Of a DNA stretch of 64,000 nucleotides, positions 9,901-17,000 are shown piece after piece. The stretch is taken from contig NZ_JABEQN010000002.1 in NCBI RefSeq assembly GCF_014174165.1, positions 1 to 64,000 of the forward strand, written 5' to 3'. The notes below the pieces were generated by a model. The model ran no database searches, was not told the DNA's origin, and saw only the letters and a list, made by a program, of their open reading frames with translations. The translations under genes were made by a program, and so were the position numbers. Origin of the DNA: Gluconacetobacter dulcium (GTDB lineage Bacteria > Pseudomonadota > Alphaproteobacteria > Acetobacterales > Acetobacteraceae). How positions within the stretch are numbered: the first letter of the stretch is position 1; the number at the start of each line of letters is the position of its first letter.

Positions 9901-10886
9901 GAGAACGGGCCGCAGCCGGGGCGGCAGATCGTGCCGGTGGCCAGGTGCAGGTTGCACAGGGCATTGGTGTTCCATGTGCCGGTCAGGCTCTGGTTGAGGC
10001 CCATGGTCCACAGGCTCATCCACGCGCCCGCCTCGGCGATCCAGCGTGCCGTGGTCAGGATATCGGCGACCGGGAGGCCGGTGATGTCCGCCACCGTTTC
10101 GGGCGGGTAGTCGGCCAGGAAGGCGGGCATGGCGTCCCAGCCGGTGGTCGCCTGGGCGATGAAGCGGCTGTCGATGGCGCCGTCGCGGACCAGCAGGTGC
10201 AGCAGGCCGTTGAGCAGGGCGAGGTCGGTGCCGGGACGGATGGGAAGATACAGATCGGCCTTGTCCGCCGTCGCGGTGCGGCGGGGATCGACGACGACCA
10301 GCTTCGCGCCCGCGCGTTTGCGATCCATCAGCCGCAGGAACAGGATCGGGTGGCAATCGGCCATGTTCGCGCCGATGACGAAGAACAGGTTGGTACTGTC
10401 GAAATCCTCGTAGCTGCCGGGCGGGGCGTCGGCGCCGAGCGACAGCTTGTAGCCGCTGCCGGCGGCGGCCATGCAGAGGCGGGAATTGGATTCGATATAC
10501 TGACTGCGGACATAGCCCTTCGCCAGCTTGTTGATCAGATACTGCGCTTCCAGCGACATCTGGCCGGAGACGTAGAAGGCGATCGCGTCGGGGCCGTGCG
10601 TGTCGAGGATGGCGCGCAGGCGCCGGGCGGTGGCCTCGATCGCCTGATGCAGCGGGGCGGGCGTGGCCGCGCCGCCGCGTTCCGCCCTGAGTGCCGCGTG
10701 GGCGAGACGCTGGGGCGAGGACAGGGGTTTGTCGCACGAACTGCCCTTGGTACACAGCCGGCCGGCATTCGACGGGTGCGCGGGGTCGCCGCGCACCTTC
10801 GCGATCGTGCCGTCTTCCACTTCGAGGATGAGGCCGCAGCCGACCCCGCAATAGGGGCAGACGGAGCGGATGTCTTCCCTGGCCAT
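6927..10886 (-). CDS. nasA: Assimilatory nitrate reductase fused to CysJ-like diflavin reductase
   Basis: This 1319-residue protein joins two enzymes. Residues 1 to about 720 are a bis-MGD molybdenum nitrate reductase with an N-terminal 4Fe-4S site (C10, C13, C17, C45; motif CPYCGVGC). After a proline/alanine-rich linker, a flavodoxin-like FMN domain starts near residue 810 (WWASQTGRAEA), followed by an FAD-binding domain (RLYSIASSP) and a nicotinamide-binding domain (GPGTGIAPFRAFLQDR near 1174) ending in the CysJ-type RYLRDVY. The fusion would carry electrons from NAD(P)H through FAD and FMN to the molybdenum site, so no separate NasB or ferredoxin is needed. Such fusions occur in databases as bifunctional nitrate reductase/sulfite reductase flavoprotein. 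It lies six bases after nirBD and overlaps nasT. Confidence 0.93.
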   Translation of the reverse strand: MAREDIRSVCPYCGVGCGLILEVEDGTIAKVRGDPAHPSNAGRLCTKGSSCDKPLSSPQRLAHAALRAERGGAATPAPLHQAIEATARRLRAILDTHGPDAIAFYVSGQMSLEAQYLINKLAKGYVRSQYIESNSRLCMAAAGSGYKLSLGADAPPGSYEDFDSTNLFFVIGANMADCHPILFLRLMDRKRAGAKLVVVDPRRTATADKADLYLPIRPGTDLALLNGLLHLLVRDGAIDSRFIAQATTGWDAMPAFLADYPPETVADITGLPVADILTTARWIAEAGAWMSLWTMGLNQSLTGTWNTNALCNLHLATGTICRPGCGPFSLTGQPNAMGGREMGYMGPGLPGQRSALVAADRAFAERQWGLPPGTVREAGGNGAIAMFAAMERGAIRACWVICTNPVATVANRNHVIRALQAAECVIVQDAFADSETTRYADILLPGALWAEADGVQVNSDRTLTLARKAVAPPGEALADWEIIARVACAMGFADGFSFTSAAEIFAEASRFTNPATGYDIAGISHDRLRAGPVQWPAPEGDTLSRHPIRYLPAPGAPPVFATPDGRAVFHARPWMRPEEWPDEEFPFVLNSGRLQHQWHTLTKTGRVESLNRLNPGPFVEIAAEDARALGLQRGDAVRVTSRRGSVTLPARVTQAIRPGTCFAPFHWNDRFGDDIAVNAVTSDAVDPVSLQPGFKLCAVALERIAASPPALRPEGQNDMPPGQIARHLGLATPAPPALAEDAKAWLAGFLEGLRLAPPAPGIVPLLPAGAPLDPLARAHVGGLLAGLYSRGTPDPATPAPLAPASPPPAIRVWWASQTGRAEALAATVATWLREAGHTVALACLDQCESGDPGPGRAIFVVSTFGDGDPPDCATPFWNALRMREAPLPGLTCAILALGDSSYAGFCGFGRALDTRLRALGATMLLDRTDCEPDFDDTVAAWRGTLLTALGTHAAPDITAKTPTPLSAPAIGTRDTPAIARLVLNEPLCTGTTDLVTSDKDTRRIGLDLGATGLTWQPGDALGIWPCNPAAHVEAALAALRLPEETPVVLRGHGTVGLREALRRHLDLSRPNPAMRAALDCAEGGFLPHLLRDAALKVTAQDIPPLFRRMQPRLYSIASSPRASGRVVELTVGVNRDPWPGLCSNWLASLADGGEVPVFLQPTSHFRLPRDDEAPIVMIGPGTGIAPFRAFLQDRAARKAPGRNWLFFGERHADQGFYYRQELESFRADGCLTRLDTAFSRDQSARVYVQDRMEEAGAELWDWLRAGAFVYVCGDAARMARDVDAALHRIVARHGGLSTSDATSFMTALTRESRYLRDVY

Positions 10887-10892
10887 GCTGCC

Positions 10893-13787
10893 TCAGGCGG
10901 GGACGAGGGCCGGCGCCGCCGGGAGTTTCGCCCGGATCTGCACCGTGCCGTCGTGCAGGCGGGCATCCCATGTTCGCAGGCGGATGGCGGCGTCTTCCAG
11001 GCACTGGCCGTCTTCCAGGCGGAAATGCTGCTTGTAGAGCGGGGAGGCCACGATCCGCTGGCCTTTCAGGTCGCCCATCAGGCCGCGCCCGATGACGTTG
11101 GCGTTGGAGAACGGATCGTGGTTGTCGATGGCGTAGACATGGGCGGGCGCGCCGTCCGTTTCGGGCAGGTAGAACAGGGCGATCTGGCTGCCGTCGTGCC
11201 AGGCCACGACGCCGGAGCGGGGCACCAGGTCGGTCTGGCCGCACAGGTCGGTCCAGTCGGCGGGGCCGGCTTCGGGCGCGGTTTCCGGCAGGTTGTCGGC
11301 GGGGCGGACCTGATCGCGTTCCGGCAGGGTGCGGATATTGGGGTCCGGGCGGGTATCGTTGACGAAGGTGCGGAACCGCTTGAGCTTGTCGCGGTCGTTC
11401 AGCGCGTCGCGCCATTCGCAATGATAGTGGTCCACCACCGATTGCATCTGGCGTTCCAGCTCGGCACAGATGCCCAGTGAATCGTGGATGATGACATCGC
11501 GCAGATAGTCCAGCCCGCCTTCGAGATTTTCCCGCCAGACGGAGGTGCGCTGGAGCTTGTCCGCCGTGCGGATATAGAACATCAGGAAACGGTCGATGTA
11601 GCGGACCAGCGTTTCGGCATCGAGGTCGGTCGCGAACAGTTCGGCGTGCCGGGGGCGCATGCCGCCATTGCCGCAGACATAGAGGTTCCAGCCGTTTTCG
11701 GTGGCGATGATGCCGACATCCTTGCTCTGCGCCTCGGCGCATTCGCGCGTGCAGCCGGAGACCGCGAATTTGAGCTTGTGCGGCGAGCGCAGGCCCTTGT
11801 AGCGGTTTTCCAGATCCAGCGCCTTGCCTACGCTGTCCTGCACGCCGTAGCGGCACCATGTGCTGCCGACGCAGGATTTGACGGTGCGGGTCGATTTTCC
11901 GTAGGCGTGGCCGGTTTCGAAGCCGGCATCGAGCAGTTCGGTCCAGATGTCGGGCAAATGGTGAAGCTGGGCGCCGAACAGGTCGATGCGCTGGCCGCCG
12001 GTGATCTTGGTGTAGAGCCCGTATTTCTTCGCGACCTGGCCCAGAACGATCAGCCTGTCGGGCGTGATTTCGCCGCCGGCGATGCGGGGCACCACCGAGT
12101 AGGTGCCGTTTTTCTGCATGTTGGCCATGAACGTGTCGTTCGTGTCCTGCAACGGGATGTAGAGCGGGTCGGTGATCGGCTTGTTCCAGGCCGAGGCGAG
12201 GATCGAGCCGATCGCGGGCTTGCAGATGTCGCAGCCGAGGCCGCCATTGCCATGATGCGCCATCAGGTCTTCGAATGTCTGGAGTCCGTGCACGCGGACC
12301 AGGGAGTACAGCTCCTGCCGGGTATAGGAGAAATGCTCGCACAGGCTGCGATCGACGGTGATGCCGCGTGCTTCCAGGTCGGTCTCGAATACGCTCTTCA
12401 GCAGCGCCGTGCAGCCGCCGCAGCCGGTGCTGGCCTTGGTGTCGCATTTCAGGGTGGCCAGATCGGTGCAGCCCGCGTCGATGGCGGCGCGGATCGCGCC
12501 CTTGGTGACGTTGTGGCACGAGCAGATGGTGGCGGTGTCGGGCAGGGAGTCGGCGCCCAGCAGGTCCGCGCCGTCGCCGCGCGGCAGGATCAGCACCGCG
12601 GGGTCGGCGGGCGGTTTGATGGCGTTCTGCACATATTGCAGGATCGTATCATAATAGGAATTGTCGCCGACCAGCACCGCGCCGATCACGCGCGCGCCGT
12701 CGCCCGACAGGACCAGCCGGCGGTATGACCCGTCGGCCTCGCCGATGAAGCGATAGCTGCGGCTGTCGGCGGTCGCGCCGTGGGCGTCGCCGATGGAGCC
12801 GACATCGACGCCCAGCAGCTTGAGCTTGGTGGACATGTCCGCGCCGCCGAATGTGGCGTCTTCGCCGGCGAGAAGGGCGGCGACGGTGCGGGCCATGGCG
12901 TAGCCCGGCGCGACCAGGCCGAAGACCTGGCCGTTCCAGGCGGCGCATTCGCCGATGGCGAAGATCGCGGGATCGGACGTGCGGCAGGAATCGTCGATGA
13001 CGATGCCGCCGCGCGGGGCGATGGCGAGGTCGCAGGCGCGGGCCAGACGGTCCTGCGGCCGGATGCCGGCGGAGAAGACGACCAGATCGGTTTCCAGAAC
13101 GCTGTCATCGGCGAAGACGAGGCGGTGGCGGCATGTTTCCCCGGCCACGATCTCGCGCGTCGCGTGGCTGGTCAGCACCGCGATGCCCAGGGCCTCGATC
13201 CGCTGTTTCAGGGCCTGGCCGCCCGCGTCGTCGAGTTGCACGGGCATGAGGCGCGGGGCGAATTCGACGACCGATGTGGACAGCCCCAGCCCGGCCAGCG
13301 CGTTGGCGGCTTCCAGCCCCAGCAGGCCGCCGCCGATGACGACGCCACGGGATGCGCCGTCGGCGGCGGCGCGGATCAGGTCCAGGTCGTCCAGCGTGCG
13401 ATAGACCAGCCCGGCGGTGCCGCTGTTGCCGGGCACGGGCGGCACGAAGGGTGTGGAGCCGGTTGCGATGATGAGCGTGTGGTAGGGCAGGGTGCCTTCG
13501 GTGCTCTCGATGGTCCGGGCGGCGCGGTCGATCGCCGTGACGCGGACGCCGCGATGCAGGGTGAGACCGTGGGCGGTATGGAAATCCTGCCTGTGCAGGG
13601 CCAGGGCGGCGGCGTCCTGCCCGGTCATGTAGGCGGTGAGATGCACGCGGTCGTAGGCGTCGTGCAGTTCCTCGCCGAAGACGTGGATGGCGTGGCGTTC
13701 GTGCAGGCCGTGCATGACCAGTTGTTCGGCGCAGTAATGGCCGACCATGCCGTTGCCGATGATGACGATGGTGCCGGTGCTGGTCAT
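10893..13787 (-). CDS. nirBD: Fused NirB-NirD assimilatory NAD(P)H nitrite reductase
   Basis: This 964-residue cytoplasmic enzyme reduces nitrite to ammonium. It begins with an FAD/NAD(P)H oxidoreductase region (IGNGMVG; ATGSTPFVPPVPG; GGGLLGLEAA). A BFD-like 2Fe-2S domain has C422, C424 and a TGCGGC pair near 457-460. The sirohaem/4Fe-4S domain carries CVGSTWC (C639, C645) and CTREC (C679, C683). The last 120 residues or so (WTDLCGQTDLVPRSGVVAW to the end) are a NirD-type Rieske-fold domain without cluster ligands, normally a separate small subunit. The ATG at 13787 was chosen because MTSTGTIVIIGNG is the natural N-terminus and GGAAGGA lies upstream. A longer in-frame reading overlaps the porin gene and is not credible. 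Confidence 0.93.
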   Translation of the reverse strand: MTSTGTIVIIGNGMVGHYCAEQLVMHGLHERHAIHVFGEELHDAYDRVHLTAYMTGQDAAALALHRQDFHTAHGLTLHRGVRVTAIDRAARTIESTEGTLPYHTLIIATGSTPFVPPVPGNSGTAGLVYRTLDDLDLIRAAADGASRGVVIGGGLLGLEAANALAGLGLSTSVVEFAPRLMPVQLDDAGGQALKQRIEALGIAVLTSHATREIVAGETCRHRLVFADDSVLETDLVVFSAGIRPQDRLARACDLAIAPRGGIVIDDSCRTSDPAIFAIGECAAWNGQVFGLVAPGYAMARTVAALLAGEDATFGGADMSTKLKLLGVDVGSIGDAHGATADSRSYRFIGEADGSYRRLVLSGDGARVIGAVLVGDNSYYDTILQYVQNAIKPPADPAVLILPRGDGADLLGADSLPDTATICSCHNVTKGAIRAAIDAGCTDLATLKCDTKASTGCGGCTALLKSVFETDLEARGITVDRSLCEHFSYTRQELYSLVRVHGLQTFEDLMAHHGNGGLGCDICKPAIGSILASAWNKPITDPLYIPLQDTNDTFMANMQKNGTYSVVPRIAGGEITPDRLIVLGQVAKKYGLYTKITGGQRIDLFGAQLHHLPDIWTELLDAGFETGHAYGKSTRTVKSCVGSTWCRYGVQDSVGKALDLENRYKGLRSPHKLKFAVSGCTRECAEAQSKDVGIIATENGWNLYVCGNGGMRPRHAELFATDLDAETLVRYIDRFLMFYIRTADKLQRTSVWRENLEGGLDYLRDVIIHDSLGICAELERQMQSVVDHYHCEWRDALNDRDKLKRFRTFVNDTRPDPNIRTLPERDQVRPADNLPETAPEAGPADWTDLCGQTDLVPRSGVVAWHDGSQIALFYLPETDGAPAHVYAIDNHDPFSNANVIGRGLMGDLKGQRIVASPLYKQHFRLEDGQCLEDAAIRLRTWDARLHDGTVQIRAKLPAAPALVPA

Positions 13788-13813
13788 GATGGTGCGTCCT
13801 TCCGTCTTGCGCG

Positions 13814-13847
13814 CCGTCGCGTGCGCTGTGCCGTTGCGTGCGCCGTA
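13814..13847. repeat. imperfect 17-bp tandem repeat between porin and nirBD genes
   Basis: Two adjacent 17-base units, at 13814-13830 and 13831-13847, agree at 14 of 17 positions and start with CCGTCGCGTGCGC and CCGTTGCGTGCGC. They fill much of the 82-base gap upstream of nirBD. No function is apparent; it may only be slippage in GC-rich spacer DNA. Confidence 0.5.
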
Positions 13848-13869
13848 CTGTCGCGCGCGGGCCGTGTGG

Positions 13870-15540
13870 TCAGAATTTGAATTCCACGGTCTGCATGTAG
13901 AACACGCCGCTCTTCGCCCCCGCCTGGCGCATGCCGTGCGAGGCGGCGAAGCCCGCGATGTCGTGCGTCCAGGCCCAGTGCGGTGCGAAATTCCAGGCGA
14001 GCTGCGCCTGGGGCGTGACGCCGATGAAGCCGCCATGGAGCGTGTTGCGCCAGGAATAGATCTTTCCCGTGCCGTAGACGGCATCCTGCGTGCTCTCGCG
14101 CCAGAAGACCGGCACATGCAGCCGCAGGTGGACGGTGGAGAGCGGGGTGGCGGTGATGACCGGACCCACGCCGACGAGGTTCTGCGAGGTGACGGCCAGC
14201 GTGACATCGTTGTAGTATGGGAGCGGGAAATACGGCGTGGCGAAGGTGCCGACGGCGCCGTCCTTGCTGTGGTAGGAGCCCCCCGAGAACAGGTCGGCCT
14301 GGATGCCGAAGGTGGGTTTGCCGGGCAGGGTGCCGCCGTTCCAGTTGGCGACGCCGTTGACGGCGTAGGCGCGCACCGCGCGCGTCGGCCCCGCATTGCC
14401 CGCCGGGCGGAATTCGCCGCCCTGGAATACGCCCGTCAGGCTGGCATCGAAGGGGCCGGCGGTGCCCCAGAGGCGGGTGCCGATATTGTCGCGGCGGGTC
14501 GAGCCGGGCTGCGCCTTGCCGCTCTGCGCCGCCGGGAGGGCGGCGGCGGGGCCGTTGAAGAGATAGCCGAGGAAAAAGACGTCGGCGAAGATGTGGGTCT
14601 TCTGCCCCAGGAACGAGAAGGAGGGCAGGGCGGTCGATGTGTAGGCGCCGTACATCCGGGCGTTGTAGCTGGTGCCGTCGGCGAAGACATTGCGCGGCAG
14701 CTTGTTGGTCTGCATGAAATCGAACAGGTCGACGCGGACGGATTTCCAGACGGCGTAGCCCCGGAAACCATCCCATGTCTGCTGCACGTTGGGCAGGTCG
14801 CGGGCCGACTGCATGGAAATCGGCGCATCGAGAAAGACCTGTCGGCCGCCGATGGCGCCCATCTTCGCGCCGAGCAGGTTGCCCTTGACCTCCAGAATGC
14901 CCTGCTGGAGGTCGAGCCGTTCGCGCTGGGTGCCGGCCTGATAGCCGTAATAATTGCTGCCGCCGCCGACGCCCCAGAGAAATTCGGCGTAGGCGCGGAT
15001 ATGCTCGCCGAGATGCAGGTCGGCGCCATACATGGTGCGCAGCAGGATGCGGCTGGCGTTCGTCTTGCCGGCCGTGCCCATCATCGGCTGGTTTTCGAAG
15101 ATGTAGCGCAGGCGTTCCTCGCCGCTGATCGACAGCCAGATATCGCCCTTGTCGGTCAGGCGGATATATTTGAGGCGATTGAACCAGTCCTGCCTCCGGC
15201 GTGCCGGAGAGGCGGTGGCGAGGTCGCTCCAGTCCTCCGCCCAGCGGGCCTGGCCGAAGCCGTTGACGGCGCCGAACCCAGCGGCGGCGCTTTTGGCGGC
15301 ATTGAATACGCCCCAGTCGCGGGTATGGGGCGGTTGTTTGCGGGAGGGTGCGGTCTTTCCGGCGGCCGTCTGCTGGCTGTGCGCGGTCGGTGCCGCGTGG
15401 TCGGCCGGCGTGGCGGCGTGGGCCGGGCGCGCGAGCAGGGCGGCGGCCAGCAGCGCCGTGTTGGCGGCGCGGGCGGGCGATCGGACGGGCGATCGGACGA
15501 TGGCGCGTGTCGGGCGCGCGCCGGTCTGTTCATGGGGCAC
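13870..15540 (-). CDS. Outer-membrane porin, alginate-export (AlgE-like) family, in the nas operon
   Basis: This 556-residue protein has a signal-like N-terminus (TALLAAALLARPAHA), a polar linker, and then a long beta-rich region with alternating aromatic residues ending in VEFKF, the terminal phenylalanine typical of outer-membrane barrels. The pattern matches the alginate-export porin family found beside nitrate genes in several proteobacteria. Its place between the nitrate transporter and nirBD suggests that it lets nitrate or nitrite through the outer membrane. The frame opens with a GTG at 15540, 27 bases after the narK stop, with no clear ribosome binding site; an ATG at 15533 is in another frame. 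Family assignment is fair, substrate is inferred from context. Confidence 0.75.
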   Translation of the reverse strand: MPHEQTGARPTRAIVRSPVRSPARAANTALLAAALLARPAHAATPADHAAPTAHSQQTAAGKTAPSRKQPPHTRDWGVFNAAKSAAAGFGAVNGFGQARWAEDWSDLATASPARRRQDWFNRLKYIRLTDKGDIWLSISGEERLRYIFENQPMMGTAGKTNASRILLRTMYGADLHLGEHIRAYAEFLWGVGGGSNYYGYQAGTQRERLDLQQGILEVKGNLLGAKMGAIGGRQVFLDAPISMQSARDLPNVQQTWDGFRGYAVWKSVRVDLFDFMQTNKLPRNVFADGTSYNARMYGAYTSTALPSFSFLGQKTHIFADVFFLGYLFNGPAAALPAAQSGKAQPGSTRRDNIGTRLWGTAGPFDASLTGVFQGGEFRPAGNAGPTRAVRAYAVNGVANWNGGTLPGKPTFGIQADLFSGGSYHSKDGAVGTFATPYFPLPYYNDVTLAVTSQNLVGVGPVITATPLSTVHLRLHVPVFWRESTQDAVYGTGKIYSWRNTLHGGFIGVTPQAQLAWNFAPHWAWTHDIAGFAASHGMRQAGAKSGVFYMQTVEFKF

Positions 15541-15567
15541 GTTCGGGGTCCGTGTCTCGAAGGAGGA

Positions 15568-16788
15568 TCAGAGGGCGGCGGGAAGTTCCGTGCTGTCGGG
15601 CAGCGGCCGGACCGATATGGTCTTCCAGCGTCGGCGGCAGACCGACACGCAGCCGAGGGCGAGCAGGGCGATGCCGGCGAAGGCGAGGAAGCCGGGGCCG
15701 TACGACCCTGTTGCCTGCCGCGCCGCGCCGAGCGACGAGGCGAGGTAGAACCCGCCCACGCCGCCGCTCATGCCCACCAGGCCGGTCAGGATACCGACCT
15801 GCCGGGGGAAGAGGGTCGGCACGAGCTGGAAGACGGCGCCGTTGCCCAGCCCCAGCACCAGCATCCCGGCGAAGAAGGCCGGAAAGGCCAGCCAGATGGT
15901 GGGCAGGCCGCTGCCGATCAGGCCGAAGATGACGGCGGCGGCGGCGTAGAGGATGCACAGCGCGCGGTCGCCGCCGACGCGATCGGCCAGCGCGCCGCCC
16001 AGCGGGCGGACGAAGGAGCCGACGAACACGACCAGAGCCGTGCAACTGCCCGCCACCGTCGGCGCCAGCCCGTACTGGTCGTTGAAATAGATCGTCAGGA
16101 AGGAGGCCAGGCCGACGAAGCCGCCGAACGTGACGCCGTAGAAGAACATCAATGCCCAGCAATCGGCTTTCCTGAGCACCGGCAGCCAGGCGACGAGGCC
16201 GGCGGAGGGGCGGCGGGGCGGTTCCTTGGCGAGGAACAGGAAGGCGCAGAGCACGGCGGCCAGCGGGAGGGTGGCGAGGCCCAGCACGTTCACCCAGCCA
16301 TAAAGGACGGCCAGCCCCGGCGCGAAGAGGGCGGCGAGCGCGGTGCCGGAATTGCCCGCGCCCGCGATGCCCAGCGCCGTGCCCTGATAGTGCGGCGGGT
16401 ACCATCCCGACGCGAGGGGCAGCGCGACCGCGAAGGAGGCGCCGGCCACGCCCAGGACCAGGGCGACGGGAAACAGGCCCGCATAGCTGTGGGGGGCGAT
16501 CATCCAGCTTGCGGCGAGGCCGGCGATGACGAGAAGCTGCATGGCGATGGCGACCCGGCGGGGGCCGAAACGATCGACCAGCGCGCCGGCGACGACGCGG
16601 AATGCCGCGCCGGCCAGCACCGGTATGGCGACCAGAAAACCTTTTTGCCCGGCATTGAGATGCAGGTCATGGGCGATGGCGATGCCCAGCGGCCCGAGCA
16701 GAACCCAGACCATGAAGGACACATCGAAATAGAGAAACGCCGCAAGCAGCGTGCGCGGATGACCGGCTTTGAAAAATCCCTTGTCCAC
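15568..16788 (-). CDS. narK: MFS nitrate/nitrite transporter, NarK/NasA type
   Basis: This 406-residue, 12-segment major facilitator protein is the inner-membrane nitrate transporter of the operon. Family hallmarks are the N-terminal AAFLYFDVSFMVWVLLGPLG and glycine-rich signature stretches (GIAGAGNSGTALAALFAPG; GMSGGVGGFYLASSLG). The start is set at GTG 16788 (VDKGFFKAGHPRTLLAAF), which fits the conserved family N-terminus. A longer in-frame reading would pass through the leader hairpins and lacks membrane character. It is the first gene of the nas operon, about 150 bases downstream of a strong promoter, so its leader is the expected point of NasT control. The start has only a weak ribosome binding site. 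Confidence 0.88.
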   Translation of the reverse strand: MDKGFFKAGHPRTLLAAFLYFDVSFMVWVLLGPLGIAIAHDLHLNAGQKGFLVAIPVLAGAAFRVVAGALVDRFGPRRVAIAMQLLVIAGLAASWMIAPHSYAGLFPVALVLGVAGASFAVALPLASGWYPPHYQGTALGIAGAGNSGTALAALFAPGLAVLYGWVNVLGLATLPLAAVLCAFLFLAKEPPRRPSAGLVAWLPVLRKADCWALMFFYGVTFGGFVGLASFLTIYFNDQYGLAPTVAGSCTALVVFVGSFVRPLGGALADRVGGDRALCILYAAAAVIFGLIGSGLPTIWLAFPAFFAGMLVLGLGNGAVFQLVPTLFPRQVGILTGLVGMSGGVGGFYLASSLGAARQATGSYGPGFLAFAGIALLALGCVSVCRRRWKTISVRPLPDSTELPAAL

Positions 16789-16801
16789 GGTGCAGCATCC
16801 A

Positions 16802-16920
16802 GCGTCCGCCTTGCAATCAGGAGGACGCGCCCTCTGCGGGCATGAAAGCCGTCTTTGACTTTCCGGTGTCTCGTCGTGTGGTTTCTGACCGCGCCTGGTC
16901 GATCCGTCGCCGTTGACGGA
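16802..16920 (-). ncRNA. ANTAR-type leader RNA of the nas operon (two hexaloop hairpins)
   Basis: On the minus strand the nas leader holds two hairpins of the kind bound by ANTAR proteins. P1 (16920-16903) is TCCGTC, loop AACGGC, GACGGA: a perfect 6-bp stem. P2 (16863-16844) is GAAAGTC, loop AAAGAC, GGCTTTC, a 7-bp stem with the lower part perfect and one G-T wobble. Both loops are six bases long with A at position 1 and G at position 4, the known ANTAR recognition rule. They are 39 bases apart. A third hairpin (16828-16802; stem GCGTCC/GGACGC) lies between P2 and the narK start and could be the alternative structure that blocks elongation or translation. NasT, encoded in the same operon, is the expected partner. 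No U-run terminator is visible, so the termination mechanism is unclear. Confidence 0.8.
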
Positions 16921-16947
16921 AAACCTGTATGGAGCGGACCTGTAATT

Positions 16948-16976
16948 ATTATCGGACAAGAATGATATGGAGTCAA
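16948..16976 (-). promoter_or_regulatory. sigma70 promoter of the nas operon
   Basis: On the minus strand TTGACT (16976-16971) and GATAAT (16953-16948) are separated by exactly 17 bases, a close match to the housekeeping consensus. Transcription would start near 16941, leaving a leader of about 150 bases that contains both ANTAR hairpins before the narK GTG at 16788. The promoter lies about 25 bases after the stop of the histidine kinase gene, which is read on the same strand. Confidence 0.7.
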
Positions 16977-17000
16977 AATAATATTCCGCCGGGCGGGCTC

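Noticed and set aside
7008-11480. Very long open frame (1490 codons) on the plus strand
   Set aside because: It is antisense to the nitrate reductase and nirBD genes; its product is glycine/alanine/arginine-rich without domains, an effect of high GC and codon bias in the real genes.
9310-12519. Long minus-strand frame of 1069 codons across nasA and nirBD
   Set aside because: It is an out-of-frame shadow with arginine/proline-rich low-complexity product; both real genes have full domain support in another frame.
13747-16845. Plus-strand frame of 1032 codons
   Set aside because: It is antisense to porin and narK and has no recognisable domain.
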